A stretch of 50,051 nt of DNA. Origin: an uncultured Oceanospirillaceae bacterium (GTDB taxonomy: Bacteria; Pseudomonadota; Gammaproteobacteria; Pseudomonadales; Balneatricaceae). Of this stretch, positions 42,392 to 50,051 are shown piece by piece. Within the stretch, counting starts at the first letter, position 1; each line of letters opens with the position of its first letter. The DNA lies in assembly GCA_937138495.1 (NCBI GenBank), contig CAKZPE010000046.1, positions 1 through 50,051 of the forward strand. The letters run 5' to 3'. The position numbers were made by a program, and so were the translations under genes. The notes under the pieces were generated by a model. It did no database searches. It saw only the letters and a program-made list of their open reading frames with translations, and was not told the origin of the DNA.

Positions 42392-43549
42392 ATGATGATT
42401 TCCAGACTGATTAAACCGTTTCTACTGCTGTTTATTGCCATTGTGGCTATTCCGCTACAGGCTGCGACCTTAGTGCCGGCACCTCCGCAGATTGCGGCCC
42501 GGGCATATATTGTCATGGATGCTGATACCGGTAAGGTAATTCTGGCATCCCGTGAAGAAGAGCGCTTCCCACCTGCCAGCCTGACTAAGATGATGACCAG
42601 TTATATCGTTGAAGATGAGCTGACTAAGGGCAACATCAGTAAATCAGATCTGGTACCTGTGTCAGTGAAGGCCTGGCGTTCGCAGGGATCCCGGATGTTT
42701 ATTCAGGAAGGCACCCAGGTCCTGCTCAGTGACCTGCTCAAAGGTATTATCATTCAGTCCGGTAACGATGCCAGTGTAGCCGTTGCAGAATACATTGCTG
42801 GCAGCGAAGCAGCCTTTGCTGATCTGATGAACCAGCATGCCAATTTGCTGGGCATGGATAACAGCCAGTTTATGAATGCGACCGGCTTGCCGGCGGATGA
42901 TCATTTCTCGTCTGCCCGTGATATGGCGATTCTGGCCCGGGCAATCATTAAAGATTTTCCTGAGCATTACGGTATCTACTCCGAGAAGTACTTTACCTAT
43001 AACAAAATCCGTCAGCCGAACCGTAACAAGTTGCTGTGGCGTGATAACAGTGTGGACGGGCTGAAGACCGGTCACACTGAAGCTGCCGGTTATTGCCTGG
43101 TTGCATCTGCCAAGCGTGACGGCATGCGTCTTATTTCGGTTGTGATGGGCACAAAGAGTGAAGAAGCCCGGGCACAGGAAAGTCAGAAGCTGCTGGCCTA
43201 TGCATTCCGCTATTTCCGTACCCATCAGCTGTATAAAGAAGGTGAGCGGTTACAAACTACGCAGGTCTGGGGCGGTAAGGTTGATCAGGTAGACCTTGGC
43301 CCTGCAGCGGATCTGGCGGTGACGGTTGCCCGCGGTAAGAGTGATCAGCTACAGGCGACGCTGGACCTGGATAATGTAATTGAAGCGCCCCTCAGTAAAG
43401 GTGATGTATTCGGTAAGGTCCAGGTAAAGCTGGGTGATGAACTGGTGGCGGAAGTACCTGTTGTGGCTTTGCAGGATGTTGAAGAAGCCGGCTTACTGAA
43501 ACGTATCTGGGATAAAATCGCACTGTTCTTCTACAATCTGATCAATTAA
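42392..43549 (+). CDS. dacA: D-alanyl-D-alanine carboxypeptidase (PBP5/6 family)
   Basis: A 385-residue DD-carboxypeptidase that trims the terminal D-Ala of pentapeptide stems. A Sec signal covers about residues 1-25. The catalytic motifs are SLTK (Ser63, Lys66), SGN (123-125) and KTG (225-227). The C-terminal PBP5 beta domain (about 290-365) and an amphipathic final helix (LLKRIWDKIALFFYNLI) anchor it to the outer face of the inner membrane. It is followed by a strong hairpin terminator. Confidence 0.95.
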   Translation: MMISRLIKPFLLLFIAIVAIPLQAATLVPAPPQIAARAYIVMDADTGKVILASREEERFPPASLTKMMTSYIVEDELTKGNISKSDLVPVSVKAWRSQGSRMFIQEGTQVLLSDLLKGIIIQSGNDASVAVAEYIAGSEAAFADLMNQHANLLGMDNSQFMNATGLPADDHFSSARDMAILARAIIKDFPEHYGIYSEKYFTYNKIRQPNRNKLLWRDNSVDGLKTGHTEAAGYCLVASAKRDGMRLISVVMGTKSEEARAQESQKLLAYAFRYFRTHQLYKEGERLQTTQVWGGKVDQVDLGPAADLAVTVARGKSDQLQATLDLDNVIEAPLSKGDVFGKVQVKLGDELVAEVPVVALQDVEEAGLLKRIWDKIALFFYNLIN

Positions 43550-43574
43550 CGTCTGACAGATATCATTCAGATGC

Positions 43575-43608
43575 TAAACGCCCGTGCTGATTTCAGCGCG
43601 GGCGTTTA
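43575..43608 (+). terminator. Terminator after dacA
   Basis: TAAACGCCCG (43575-43584) pairs with CGGGCGTTTA (43599-43608), and the stem extends inward through TGCTGA/TCAGCG. It lies 26 bases after the dacA stop. Possible earlier Met codons of the next gene lie in or at the edge of this stem, which argues against using them as starts. Confidence 0.75.
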
Positions 43609-43640
43609 TGTTTGTGGCGAAGGGCATTAAAATAGCCACC

Positions 43641-44492
43641 ATGGATATAGTGCATCTGAACGGGCAACTGCTGCCCGCTGACCAGGCCCACATCTCGGTT
43701 TTTGACCGGGGCTTTCTGTTCGGTGACAGTATTTACGAAGTTATTCCTTTCTATCAGGGCAAGGGCTTTCGGCTGGATGAACATATCCGGCGGTTGGAGC
43801 ACAGCTTACGGGCGATTCAGATCCGTACGGCGGTGAACTGGACACAACTGCTGGAAGAATTGGTTGCAGCCAATGGCGGCGGTAACCTGTCAGTCTATCT
43901 GCAGGTGAGCCGGGGGGCTTCAGAAGGGCGCAGCCATCAGTATGATGACGATCTAACGCCGACGATTTTTGCCTGCTGTAAACCTATTAAAGATATTTAT
44001 GCCAGCGGCGCAGACTCCGTGGAAGGCATCAGCGTGATTGTGACGGCTGATTTGCGCTGGCGCCGGTGTGATATCAAAGCAACGGGTTTATTACCGAATA
44101 TTCTGGTTTTACAGCAAGCCCGGCAGGCCGGCGCTGCTGAAGCTATCCTGATACGTGACGGTGTGCTGACCGAAGGCGCTTCCAGTAATCTCTTTATGGT
44201 GGAAAACGGTGTGCTTTATACACCTAAATCCAGTTCAGAAATTTTGGGCGGCGTGACCCGTGAACTGATTTTGCAACTGGCGGATGAGCAGGGGATTCCC
44301 TGTCAGCAGGTGGATATTGAGTATTCCCGTTTACTGGCGGCTGATGAAGTCTGGATCAGCAGCTCCACCCGGGCCATCGTGCCGGTGCTGGATGTTGATG
44401 GGCAGACCATTGGTGATGGCAGTAAAGGCCGGCTCTGGCAGCAGATGTTTGAGCGTTTTATTCAGTTACAGCATCAGATGATGCATGGCTGA
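43641..44492 (+). CDS. dat: D-amino acid aminotransferase
   Basis: A 283-residue PLP-dependent class IV aminotransferase. The start at 43641 (MDIVHLNGQLLP) fits the family; earlier in-frame Met codons fall in or next to the dacA terminator. Family stretches are SVFDRGFLFGDSIYEVIPFY, the PLP Lys146 in RRCDIKATGLLPNILVLQQA (split helix and loop) and Glu178 in LTEGASSNLF. It interconverts D-alanine and D-glutamate with their keto acids, fitting its place between the peptidoglycan genes and the lipoate genes. The branched-chain enzyme IlvE is a related alternative but is longer. Confidence 0.88.
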   Translation: MDIVHLNGQLLPADQAHISVFDRGFLFGDSIYEVIPFYQGKGFRLDEHIRRLEHSLRAIQIRTAVNWTQLLEELVAANGGGNLSVYLQVSRGASEGRSHQYDDDLTPTIFACCKPIKDIYASGADSVEGISVIVTADLRWRRCDIKATGLLPNILVLQQARQAGAAEAILIRDGVLTEGASSNLFMVENGVLYTPKSSSEILGGVTRELILQLADEQGIPCQQVDIEYSRLLAADEVWISSSTRAIVPVLDVDGQTIGDGSKGRLWQQMFERFIQLQHQMMHG

Positions 44493-44523
44493 ACGTAAAA
44501 GATTTATAACGAGAGACCCTGAA

Positions 44524-44796
44524 ATGAGTGATCAAGAAGCTCCCAAGATAGAATTTCCCTGTGCTGATTACCCGGTTAAGGTACTGGGCCGCAGTGCACC
44601 GGATTATAAGGAATTTGTACTGGACGTGGTGCGTAAATACGACCCGACACTGGATGTTTCCAAAGTGGTTGAGCAGCCAAGCAAAAACGGTAACTTCACG
44701 GCTATTCGTATTAAAATGACAGCCGCCAGTGCTGAATCACTGTCAGAGATGCATAAAGAATTCATGGCCAGTGGCCGTGTCCAGATGGTGATGTAA
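44524..44796 (+). CDS. ybeD: YbeD family protein (DUF493)
   Basis: A 90-residue ACT-like DUF493 protein. Start ATG 44524 gives the family N-terminus (MSDQEAPKIEFPCADYPVKVLG); a start at 44485 would overlap dat. VDVVRKYDPTLDVSKV-like and SKNGNFTAIRIKMTA stretches and the ending GRVQMVM (compare VKVVL) are conserved. The function is unknown, but ybeD lies between dacA and lipB in E. coli too, so a link to lipoate or cell-wall metabolism has long been suspected. It is 3 bases before lipB. Confidence 0.92.
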   Translation: MSDQEAPKIEFPCADYPVKVLGRSAPDYKEFVLDVVRKYDPTLDVSKVVEQPSKNGNFTAIRIKMTAASAESLSEMHKEFMASGRVQMVM

Positions 44797-44799
44797 TCC

Positions 44800-45486
44800 A
44801 TGACTGAAACAACCGTCGAAGGGGTGGAGCAGCAGGAGGCTTCGCCGCAGGCACTGGTGATTCGGGAACTTGGCCAGCAGGAGTATATGACTACCTGGCA
44901 GGCGATGCAGGATTTTACCGCCGGGCGATCCGCTGCAACCGTGGATGAAATCTGGCTGCTGGAGCACAGTCCTGTGTATACCCAGGGGCATGCAGGCAAA
45001 GCTGAGCATGTTCTGAATCCCGGAGACATTCCGGTGATTCCGGTTGACCGGGGTGGTCAGGTAACCTATCACGGACCCGGGCAGTTAGTGGTGTATATGC
45101 TGCTGAACATCCGCCGTAAAAAATTCGGTGTTCGCGAACTGGTTGCCCGGATGGAGCAAAGCGTCATTGAACTGCTGGAGCAACGTGGTATTGAGGCCTA
45201 TGCCCGTAAAGATGCCCCCGGTGTGTATGTGGGGGATGCCAAGATAGCCGCACTGGGATTAAGAGTCCGCCGTGGTTGTTCATTCCACGGTCTGGCATTT
45301 AATATTGATATGGATCTGGCGCCATTTAACCGGATCAATCCCTGTGGATATGCAGGTATGGCAGTGACCAGTCTTGCAGAGTTACAGCCGGTAGATGATT
45401 CGGCTGCAGTGCATCGGGAATTTCTCGACATTTTACTGGCTAAGCTGGATTACCAACAGCTCAGCCATGCAACAAGTATTAACTGA
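44800..45486 (+). CDS. lipB: Octanoyl-ACP:protein N-octanoyltransferase
   Basis: A 228-residue enzyme that moves octanoate from acyl carrier protein to lipoyl domains of 2-oxoacid dehydrogenases and the glycine cleavage H protein. Motifs are [19 protein letters not shown] (82-99), Lys148 in [20 protein letters not shown] and catalytic Cys182 in [10 protein letters not shown] Glu/Gln-rich N-terminal extension of about 15 residues precedes the core. It is coupled to ybeD (3-base gap) and lies 15 bases before lipA. Confidence 0.96.
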   Translation: MTETTVEGVEQQEASPQALVIRELGQQEYMTTWQAMQDFTAGRSAATVDEIWLLEHSPVYTQGHAGKAEHVLNPGDIPVIPVDRGGQVTYHGPGQLVVYMLLNIRRKKFGVRELVARMEQSVIELLEQRGIEAYARKDAPGVYVGDAKIAALGLRVRRGCSFHGLAFNIDMDLAPFNRINPCGYAGMAVTSLAELQPVDDSAAVHREFLDILLAKLDYQQLSHATSIN

Positions 45487-45501
45487 AGTGGAAAGGTTAG
45501 C

Positions 45502-46476
45502 ATGACCGAACAGAGCAGCAAGCCGCAACGCGCGCAAGCCGGAGTTAAGTTACGGGGTGCTGAGAAAGTTGCCCGTATTCCGGTGAAAATAATCCCTACC
45601 GAGCGGGACAAGATGCTGCGTAAGCCTGAATGGCTGCGCATTAAGCTGGGCTCCACGCCTAAGGTTCAGGGCATCAAAGACAAGCTGCGTAAACACAAAC
45701 TGGCCTCTGTGTGCGAAGAAGCCAGCTGTCCGAATCTGGGGGAATGTTTCAGTCACGGTACGGCTACTTTCATGATCATGGGAGACATCTGTACCCGCCG
45801 TTGTCCGTTCTGTGACGTTGCCCATGGCCGGCCAAAGGCCCTGCCTGAAAATGAGCCCCGGGAGCTGGCGGAAGCCATTGCCGATATGGGCCTGCGATAT
45901 GTGGTGATCACATCTGTAGACCGTGATGATCTGCGTGACGGCGGTGCTGAGCATTTTGTGAAGTGTATTCAGGAAACCCGTAAAAGCAGTCCGAATATTC
46001 AGGTAGAAACCCTGGTGCCGGATTTCCGTGGCCGTATGGATGTGGCGCTGGATATTCTGAAAGATACTCCGCCGGATGTGTTTAATCATAACCTGGAAAC
46101 TGTGCCGCGGCTGTACCGTCAGGTACGCCCGGGGGCCGATTACGAATGGTCATTGCAGTTGCTGCAACGCTTTAAAGCCGCCCGTCCTGAAGTGCGGACC
46201 AAGTCTGGCCTGATGGTAGGGCTGGGAGAGACTAAAGAAGAAATTCTTGAAGTGCTTAAGGATCTTCGCGCACATGATGTGGATATGCTGACCATTGGCC
46301 AGTATCTGCAGCCAAGCCGTAATCATCTGCCGGTTGACCGCTATGTGACTCCGGAAGAATTTGATGATTATGCCGCGGAAGCTAAAGCGCTGGGGTTCAG
46401 TCATGTTGCCAGCGGCCCGCTGGTACGTTCTTCCTACCATGCGGATTTGCAGGCGAAAGGCGAGAACGTCTCCTGA
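45502..46476 (+). CDS. lipA: Lipoyl synthase
   Basis: A 324-residue radical-SAM enzyme that inserts two sulphurs into octanoyl-lysine to make lipoyl groups. The auxiliary (sacrificial) cluster ligands are Cys71, Cys76 and Cys82 ([12 protein letters not shown]) and the radical-SAM cluster ligands Cys97, Cys101 and Cys104 (CTRRCPFC). The C-terminal [11 protein letters not shown] holds the conserved Arg-Ser-Ser-Tyr that completes the auxiliary cluster. It is the last gene of the rightward housekeeping cluster, with a terminator after it. Confidence 0.97.
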   Translation: MTEQSSKPQRAQAGVKLRGAEKVARIPVKIIPTERDKMLRKPEWLRIKLGSTPKVQGIKDKLRKHKLASVCEEASCPNLGECFSHGTATFMIMGDICTRRCPFCDVAHGRPKALPENEPRELAEAIADMGLRYVVITSVDRDDLRDGGAEHFVKCIQETRKSSPNIQVETLVPDFRGRMDVALDILKDTPPDVFNHNLETVPRLYRQVRPGADYEWSLQLLQRFKAARPEVRTKSGLMVGLGETKEEILEVLKDLRAHDVDMLTIGQYLQPSRNHLPVDRYVTPEEFDDYAAEAKALGFSHVASGPLVRSSYHADLQAKGENVS

Positions 46477-46515
46477 TTTGTTTCACCTAGGAGCTGTTAA
46501 GCTTAGGGTTTGTAT

Positions 46516-46547
46516 AAATGCCGGCAACTTTTTAGCCGGCATTTTTC
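46516..46547 (+). terminator. Terminator after lipA
   Basis: AAATGCCGGC (46516-46525) pairs with GCCGGCATTT (46535-46544) around a 9-base loop and is followed by TT. It lies 40 bases after the lipA stop. Confidence 0.85.
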
Positions 46548-46993
46548 GTTCAGCAATATGCTCATTTTATTTCTGCTCTGTCCGCTGTGATGCTGAATTT
46601 TTACAGTTATGCACAGAATCATTAGACAACCCTGTTAATAACCTTGTGGTAACTCCTTACAACGCCAGCAGGGCTGTATTTCGGCGTAATGCTTAAAATT
46701 CAGTCATATTTCCGATCCTGGAATTTTTTCTGTTTTCCTCTTCTGTTCAGGTACTTAGTGGTGTTTTTAAATGCATGCTGATGGTGTCATCAGAGGCAAA
46801 GAATGACGTGTTACCTGATTGCTTTGTATAGCTCTGTGCTCCCGCTTATGTACGTTCTCTATATCTGTTTTCCTCTCCCTGACAGCCCTTGTTAACCATG
46901 CCTTTACTGTTGCCGTATAAAAATCAGCCGTTATGTATCGGTCTGAAACTGAGGCGTAAATTACAGTGTGAAAAATAATCAGCAATCTGTGCA

Positions 46994-47022
46994 TTGTTTT
47001 TCGTGACCGGCGGTCATAAAAT
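46994..47022 (+). promoter_or_regulatory. Promoter with embedded TetR-type operator
   Basis: -35 TTGTTT (46994-46999), 17-base spacer, -10 TAAAAT (47017-47022). The perfect palindrome TGACCG-G-CGGTCA (47004-47016) fills the spacer almost exactly, so a bound repressor would block RNA polymerase. A partial second copy (TGACGGCCA) follows at 47022-47030. Fits autorepression by the TetR gene that starts 20-30 bases downstream. Confidence 0.6.
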
Positions 47023-47042
47023 GACGGCCAGTTTTATAAAGT

Positions 47043-47726
47043 GTGTCTGAATCTATGAATGATCGTAAAGCGAGAGAATTTAGCCGCCGTGAGCGGGACA
47101 TTCTCGACAGTACGCTGGAGTTGCTGGCAGGTGAACACTGGGAAACCTTAAGCGTCGACAAAATTGCCCGCCACACCGGTATTGGCAAAGGGACGGTGTA
47201 TAAGCATTTCAGCTGTAAAGATGACATTTATGCCTGCCTGCTGTTTGAAGACTGCAAGCAGATGCATGATGCGTTTCTGGCGTTTGCCCAAAACCGCTCA
47301 CTGAGTGGTGTTGAGCAAATGCGCAGTATGCTGCTGTATGCATTCGAATTTCACCGGGACAATGTCGCCCATCAGCATATGCACGTGCACTGTAAGCAGC
47401 AATCGTTCCGTGAACGGATCAGCCCGGAATATTTTGAAAAGCTGGATGCAATTGACGGTCAGCTGACTGACGCGTTTGGTATGGCCGTGTGTAAAGGCAT
47501 TGAAGAAGGGGATGTTAACCCGGCAATGTCCCAGGAAATGCTGATCGCAGGTATGAGTGCCACCTTTGAAGGGGCAATGATTACATTGCAGGAAGGCGGC
47601 AGCTGTAAACATCAGCAGCTGGACACCCATGCTCAGAAAACAGAATACATTAATCAGGTGGTGGACTACATGCTCGCCGCAATTACCGGTCGTCTTACCC
47701 GGCCAGTGGAACAGGGAAAATCATGA
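47043..47726 (+). CDS. TetR family repressor of an RND efflux operon
   Basis: A 227-residue TetR regulator. GTG 47043 or ATG 47055 may be the start; neither has a clear Shine-Dalgarno and the mRNA leader would be short. The DNA-binding domain (about 14-65) contains ERDILDSTLELLAG, VDKIARHTGIGKGTVYKHFSCKDDIYACLL, split over helices 1-4. The ligand-binding part is less conserved and has several His/Cys residues (HQHMHVHCKQQ). Its stop overlaps the membrane-fusion gene (ATGA). It is first in a tetR-MFP-RND operon, so it probably represses its own operon until a toxic compound binds. Confidence 0.9.
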   Translation: MSESMNDRKAREFSRRERDILDSTLELLAGEHWETLSVDKIARHTGIGKGTVYKHFSCKDDIYACLLFEDCKQMHDAFLAFAQNRSLSGVEQMRSMLLYAFEFHRDNVAHQHMHVHCKQQSFRERISPEYFEKLDAIDGQLTDAFGMAVCKGIEEGDVNPAMSQEMLIAGMSATFEGAMITLQEGGSCKHQQLDTHAQKTEYINQVVDYMLAAITGRLTRPVEQGKS

Positions 47727-48817
47727 ATAAATCAGTCGTGCTGGCGATAGCCGTTGTCATCGGAATTGCTGTGTGGATGTTATCCGGTATGCAATCAGAC
47801 GCACCTGAGCAGGCAGATGCCCTGCCGGTGGCGGAAGAAAAAGCGCTGATGAGAGTGAAAGTTCAGGACTCGGATGCAGCTAAAGTATTGCAGCAGGTAA
47901 GGGTTCAGGGGCAGGTAGAAGCGAACCGTACGCTGGAAGTAAAGGTTGAAATAGATGGCCGGGTGACACAGTTACCGGTAGATGAAGGCCAGCGGGTGAC
48001 GGCGGGCGAGAATCTGGTTGAGATTTCAGCAGATTACCGTTCAGCACAGCTGGCTGAGGCGAAAGCCCTGCTTAAGCAGCGTCGCAACGATCTGGCTGCC
48101 AGCATCAAACTGAAGAAGCGTGGTCTGCAATCGCAGAACCGGGTGATTGCCGATCAGGCTGCAGTACAGGCTGCACAGGCACAGTTGGCACGTATAGAAC
48201 ATGAAATTAAAGAAACCCGGGTAGCCGCTCCTTTTGCCGGTGTACTGAATACCCGGGCAGTTGAGCTGGGTGATTTTTTACAGGCTGGTGACATGATAGG
48301 TGAGCTGGTGGATGACGGTACTGTAAAAATTACCGGACAGGTTCCTCAGCACAGTGTTGGCCGCCTGCAGGAAAGTCAGAATGTCGATGTGGAACTGAAT
48401 AATGGCCTGCAACTGACCGGGAAGCTGAGTTATATCTCGCCGGTTGCTGATACAGTTACCCGCAGCTATCGGGTTGAAGTACAGATTCCAAATCCTGATC
48501 ATCTGCGCATTATTGGCCTGTCTGCAACCTTGCTGTTACCGGCCGGCGAGCAGATGGGACATCTGTTACCAGGCTCTGTCCTTGGGCTGGACGAAGCAGG
48601 AAATCTGCGGGTTAAGCTGGTGGATGCCGAAAACCGGGTCAGCGATGCAGGGGTTGAGATCATCCGTACTGATAAGAACGGTTTCTGGCTGAGCGGTCTC
48701 GATGAAAAGGTACGGGTCATTACAGTGGGGCAGGATTTTGTTGCCAGCGGTGAAGAAATTGATCCGGTAACTGAGGTTGATCTGGCGGCATCGGCTAACA
48801 GTTCACAGGGGGGCTAA
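47723..48817 (+). CDS. RND efflux periplasmic adaptor (membrane-fusion protein)
   Basis: A 364-residue membrane-fusion protein. An N-terminal membrane anchor (VVLAIAVVIGIAVWMLSGM) has no lipobox Cys. The barrel-sandwich hybrid halves (VEIDGRVTQLPVDEGQRVTAGENLVEI and TRVAAPFAGVLNTRAVELGDFLQAGD) flank a short alpha-hairpin (about 105-150), followed by the beta-barrel and membrane-proximal domains. It links the inner-membrane RND pump to an outer-membrane channel. It overlaps the TetR gene and ends 3 bases before the permease gene. No outer-membrane channel gene is visible in the window. Confidence 0.92.
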   Translation: MNKSVVLAIAVVIGIAVWMLSGMQSDAPEQADALPVAEEKALMRVKVQDSDAAKVLQQVRVQGQVEANRTLEVKVEIDGRVTQLPVDEGQRVTAGENLVEISADYRSAQLAEAKALLKQRRNDLAASIKLKKRGLQSQNRVIADQAAVQAAQAQLARIEHEIKETRVAAPFAGVLNTRAVELGDFLQAGDMIGELVDDGTVKITGQVPQHSVGRLQESQNVDVELNNGLQLTGKLSYISPVADTVTRSYRVEVQIPNPDHLRIIGLSATLLLPAGEQMGHLLPGSVLGLDEAGNLRVKLVDAENRVSDAGVEIIRTDKNGFWLSGLDEKVRVITVGQDFVASGEEIDPVTEVDLAASANSSQGG

Positions 48818-48820
48818 GGG

Positions 48821-50051
48821 ATGATTGCAGCACTTGTTGCGGCGGCTATCGACCGTAGCCGCACCAGTATTCTGATTTTGTTGTTCTTCCTGATCGGAGG
48901 CTTTTCGGCCTTCCAGAGCATCCCGAAAGAAGCTGATCCGGATGTCGCGATTCCTATTATGTACGTGTCTGTTGCATTCGATGGCATATCGCCGGATGAC
49001 GCTGTGCGCCTGCTGGTAAGGCCGATGGAAAAAGAGCTTAAATCCATTGAAGGGGTGAAGGAGATGCGCTCGGTTGGTTCCGAGGGGCATGCGTCCGTTA
49101 CCCTGGAGTTTGATGCAGGCTTCGACAGCGATAAAGCGCTGCAGGATGTACGGGAAAAGGTTGATATTGCCAAGAGTAAGTTGCCTGAAGATGCTGAGGA
49201 ACCACAGATTCACGAAGTTAACGTAGCGCTGTTCCCGGTGCTCAACGTTGCACTTTCCGGTCCCTTGTCTGAGCGGGTAAAACTGAAAGTAGCCAAAGAC
49301 CTCAAGGATGAAATTGAAGGTGTTGCCGGGGTATTGGAAGTGGATATCGGCGGTGAACGTGAAGAGCTGATGGAAATCCTGATCGAGCCACAGCTGATGG
49401 AAAGCTATGAACTGGATTTCCAGACGGTACTCGACAGTGTAGCCCGCAATAATCAGTTGGTCGCCGCCGGTGCGGTGGATACCGGCAGTGGCCGCCAGGT
49501 GCTTAAAGTGCCCGGTGTTGTATCTGAACTGGACGATATGCTGAACATGCCGGTGAAAACTTCCGGCGGTACGGTGGTCACGGTGGGCGACATTGCCACG
49601 ATCCGTAAAACGTACAAAGATCCCCACGGTTTTGCCCGCGTTGGCGGTGGCGATGCCATGGTGCTTGAGGTTAAGAAGAAGGTTGGGGCGAATATTATCG
49701 ATACCATCCAGGAAGTTCAGACCATTGTGGCTGAGCACAGTGTGCTTTGGCCTCAGGGGCTGGAATATACCTATATTCTTGACCAGTCCACGCAAATAAA
49801 GTCGATGTTGCGTGATCTGATGAACAACGTGCTCAGTGGCATTATTCTGGTAATGGTTGTGGTGCTGGCTGCAATGGGGCTGCGGACATCTCTGCTGGTG
49901 GGGCTGGCCATTCCCGGTTCGTTCCTGGCCAGTATGATGGTGCTGAATCTGATGGGCTTTACCCTCAATATCGTCGTACTGTTCAGCCTGATCCTGGTGG
50001 TTGGCATGCTGGTAGACGGGGCGATTGTAGTGACCGAACTGGCTGAGCGCC
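48821..50051 (+). CDS. RND efflux permease (3' end beyond the window)
   Basis: The first 410 codons of an RND permease, open at the right edge. It starts MIAALVAAAIDRSRTSILILLFFLIGG (first membrane helix split here by length), then the porter domain with SIPKEADPDVAIPIMYVSV and GVKEMRSVGSEGHASV. From about residue 335 come membrane helices 2-4. The helix 4 proton-relay motif reads GMLVDGAIVVTE: the first Asp is kept, the second (Asp408 of AcrB) is Gly. HAE-1-like pumps of this subtype occur in marine gammaproteobacteria. It is coupled to the adaptor gene. Ribosome binding site CTAAGGG. The substrate is unknown. Confidence 0.92.
   Translation, partial: MIAALVAAAIDRSRTSILILLFFLIGGFSAFQSIPKEADPDVAIPIMYVSVAFDGISPDDAVRLLVRPMEKELKSIEGVKEMRSVGSEGHASVTLEFDAGFDSDKALQDVREKVDIAKSKLPEDAEEPQIHEVNVALFPVLNVALSGPLSERVKLKVAKDLKDEIEGVAGVLEVDIGGEREELMEILIEPQLMESYELDFQTVLDSVARNNQLVAAGAVDTGSGRQVLKVPGVVSELDDMLNMPVKTSGGTVVTVGDIATIRKTYKDPHGFARVGGGDAMVLEVKKKVGANIIDTIQEVQTIVAEHSVLWPQGLEYTYILDQSTQIKSMLRDLMNNVLSGIILVMVVVLAAMGLRTSLLVGLAIPGSFLASMMVLNLMGFTLNIVVLFSLILVVGMLVDGAIVVTELAER

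Larger units (their letters stand above)
46477..47042. other. 566-base AT-richer intergenic region, no gene seen
   Basis: After the lipA terminator this stretch is AT-richer than its surroundings and shows no credible gene: frames here are short and have neither ribosome binding site nor family similarity. It holds the palindrome CTGATG-GTGT-CATCAG (46778-46793) and, at its right end, the TetR promoter/operator. It may be the scar of past insertion at the border between the housekeeping cluster and the efflux operon. Confidence 0.5.

Noticed and set aside
46767..46994. 75-codon minus-strand frame in the AT-richer gap
   Set aside because: No ribosome binding site or family; its low-complexity composition suggests non-coding DNA.
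48803..49795. 330-codon frame antisense to the RND permease gene
   Set aside because: The plus strand encodes a clear RND permease running off the window edge; the antisense frame is a shadow.

Overview
The window looks like chromosomal DNA of a marine gammaproteobacterium of the Oceanospirillales type (Amphritea / Neptunomonas / Marinobacterium-like). This is inferred from gene content and order: trpGDC; rpsF-rpsR-rplI-dnaB without priB; proA-nadD-rsfS-rlmH-mrdA-rodA-mltB-rlpA-dacA-dat-ybeD-lipB-lipA. It also rests on moderate GC and strong AGGAGG-type ribosome binding sites. No rRNA, tRNA, CRISPR array, transposase or phage gene was seen.

Left accessory part (1-18.4 kb). It opens with the 3' part of a large hydrolase gene that probably carries a GMC-oxidoreductase domain off the left edge. 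A DUF6765 protein follows. A GlxA-type AraC regulator is divergent from an isochorismatase-like hydrolase, followed by an NTF2-like protein. On the minus strand lie a 502-residue cysteine-rich protein that resembles [4Fe-4S] uracil-DNA glycosylases and an 809-residue HEAT-repeat protein.

Divergent from the HEAT gene is the most notable locus, 9505-15199. Two exported di-haem cytochrome c peroxidase-family proteins are followed by a Tat-exported Rieske protein and a 901-residue AioA-like molybdopterin oxidoreductase. This set of four matches the dissimilatory iodate reductase cluster idrABP1P2 rather than arsenite oxidase. The gap between the HEAT gene and the cluster carries a perfect FNR/Anr box (TTGAT-GTGT-ATCAA), so the locus is probably switched on at low oxygen. 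Next come a YqiA-like esterase and a GGDEF-EAL protein with a periplasmic CxxCH haem-sensor domain.

Middle part (18.5-34.2 kb). Genes here are a bestrophin, a DUF945/YdgA protein, trpG-trpD-trpC, an OsmC protein, an orphan exported protein, the rpsF-rpsR-rplI ribosomal operon and dnaB. Small accessory genes follow: an ABM monooxygenase, an AEC transporter, a SixA phosphatase, an AraC regulator divergent from a cupredoxin-like exported protein, a glutaredoxin, a TauE/SafE exporter and an AhpA/Smp-like membrane protein. A possible small RNA ends in a strong terminator at 31755-31784.

Right part (34.4-46.5 kb). This is a dense, co-oriented housekeeping cluster: proline and NAD synthesis (proA, nadD), ribosome factors (rsfS, rlmH), the rod-shape peptidoglycan machinery (mrdA, rodA, mltB, rlpA, dacA), D-amino acid aminotransferase, and lipoate synthesis (ybeD, lipB, lipA).

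Right end (46.5-50.05 kb). After a 566-base AT-richer gap comes an RND efflux operon: a TetR repressor, a membrane-fusion protein and an RND permease cut by the window edge. A perfect palindrome sits between the -35 and -10 elements in front of the TetR gene, which points to autorepression.
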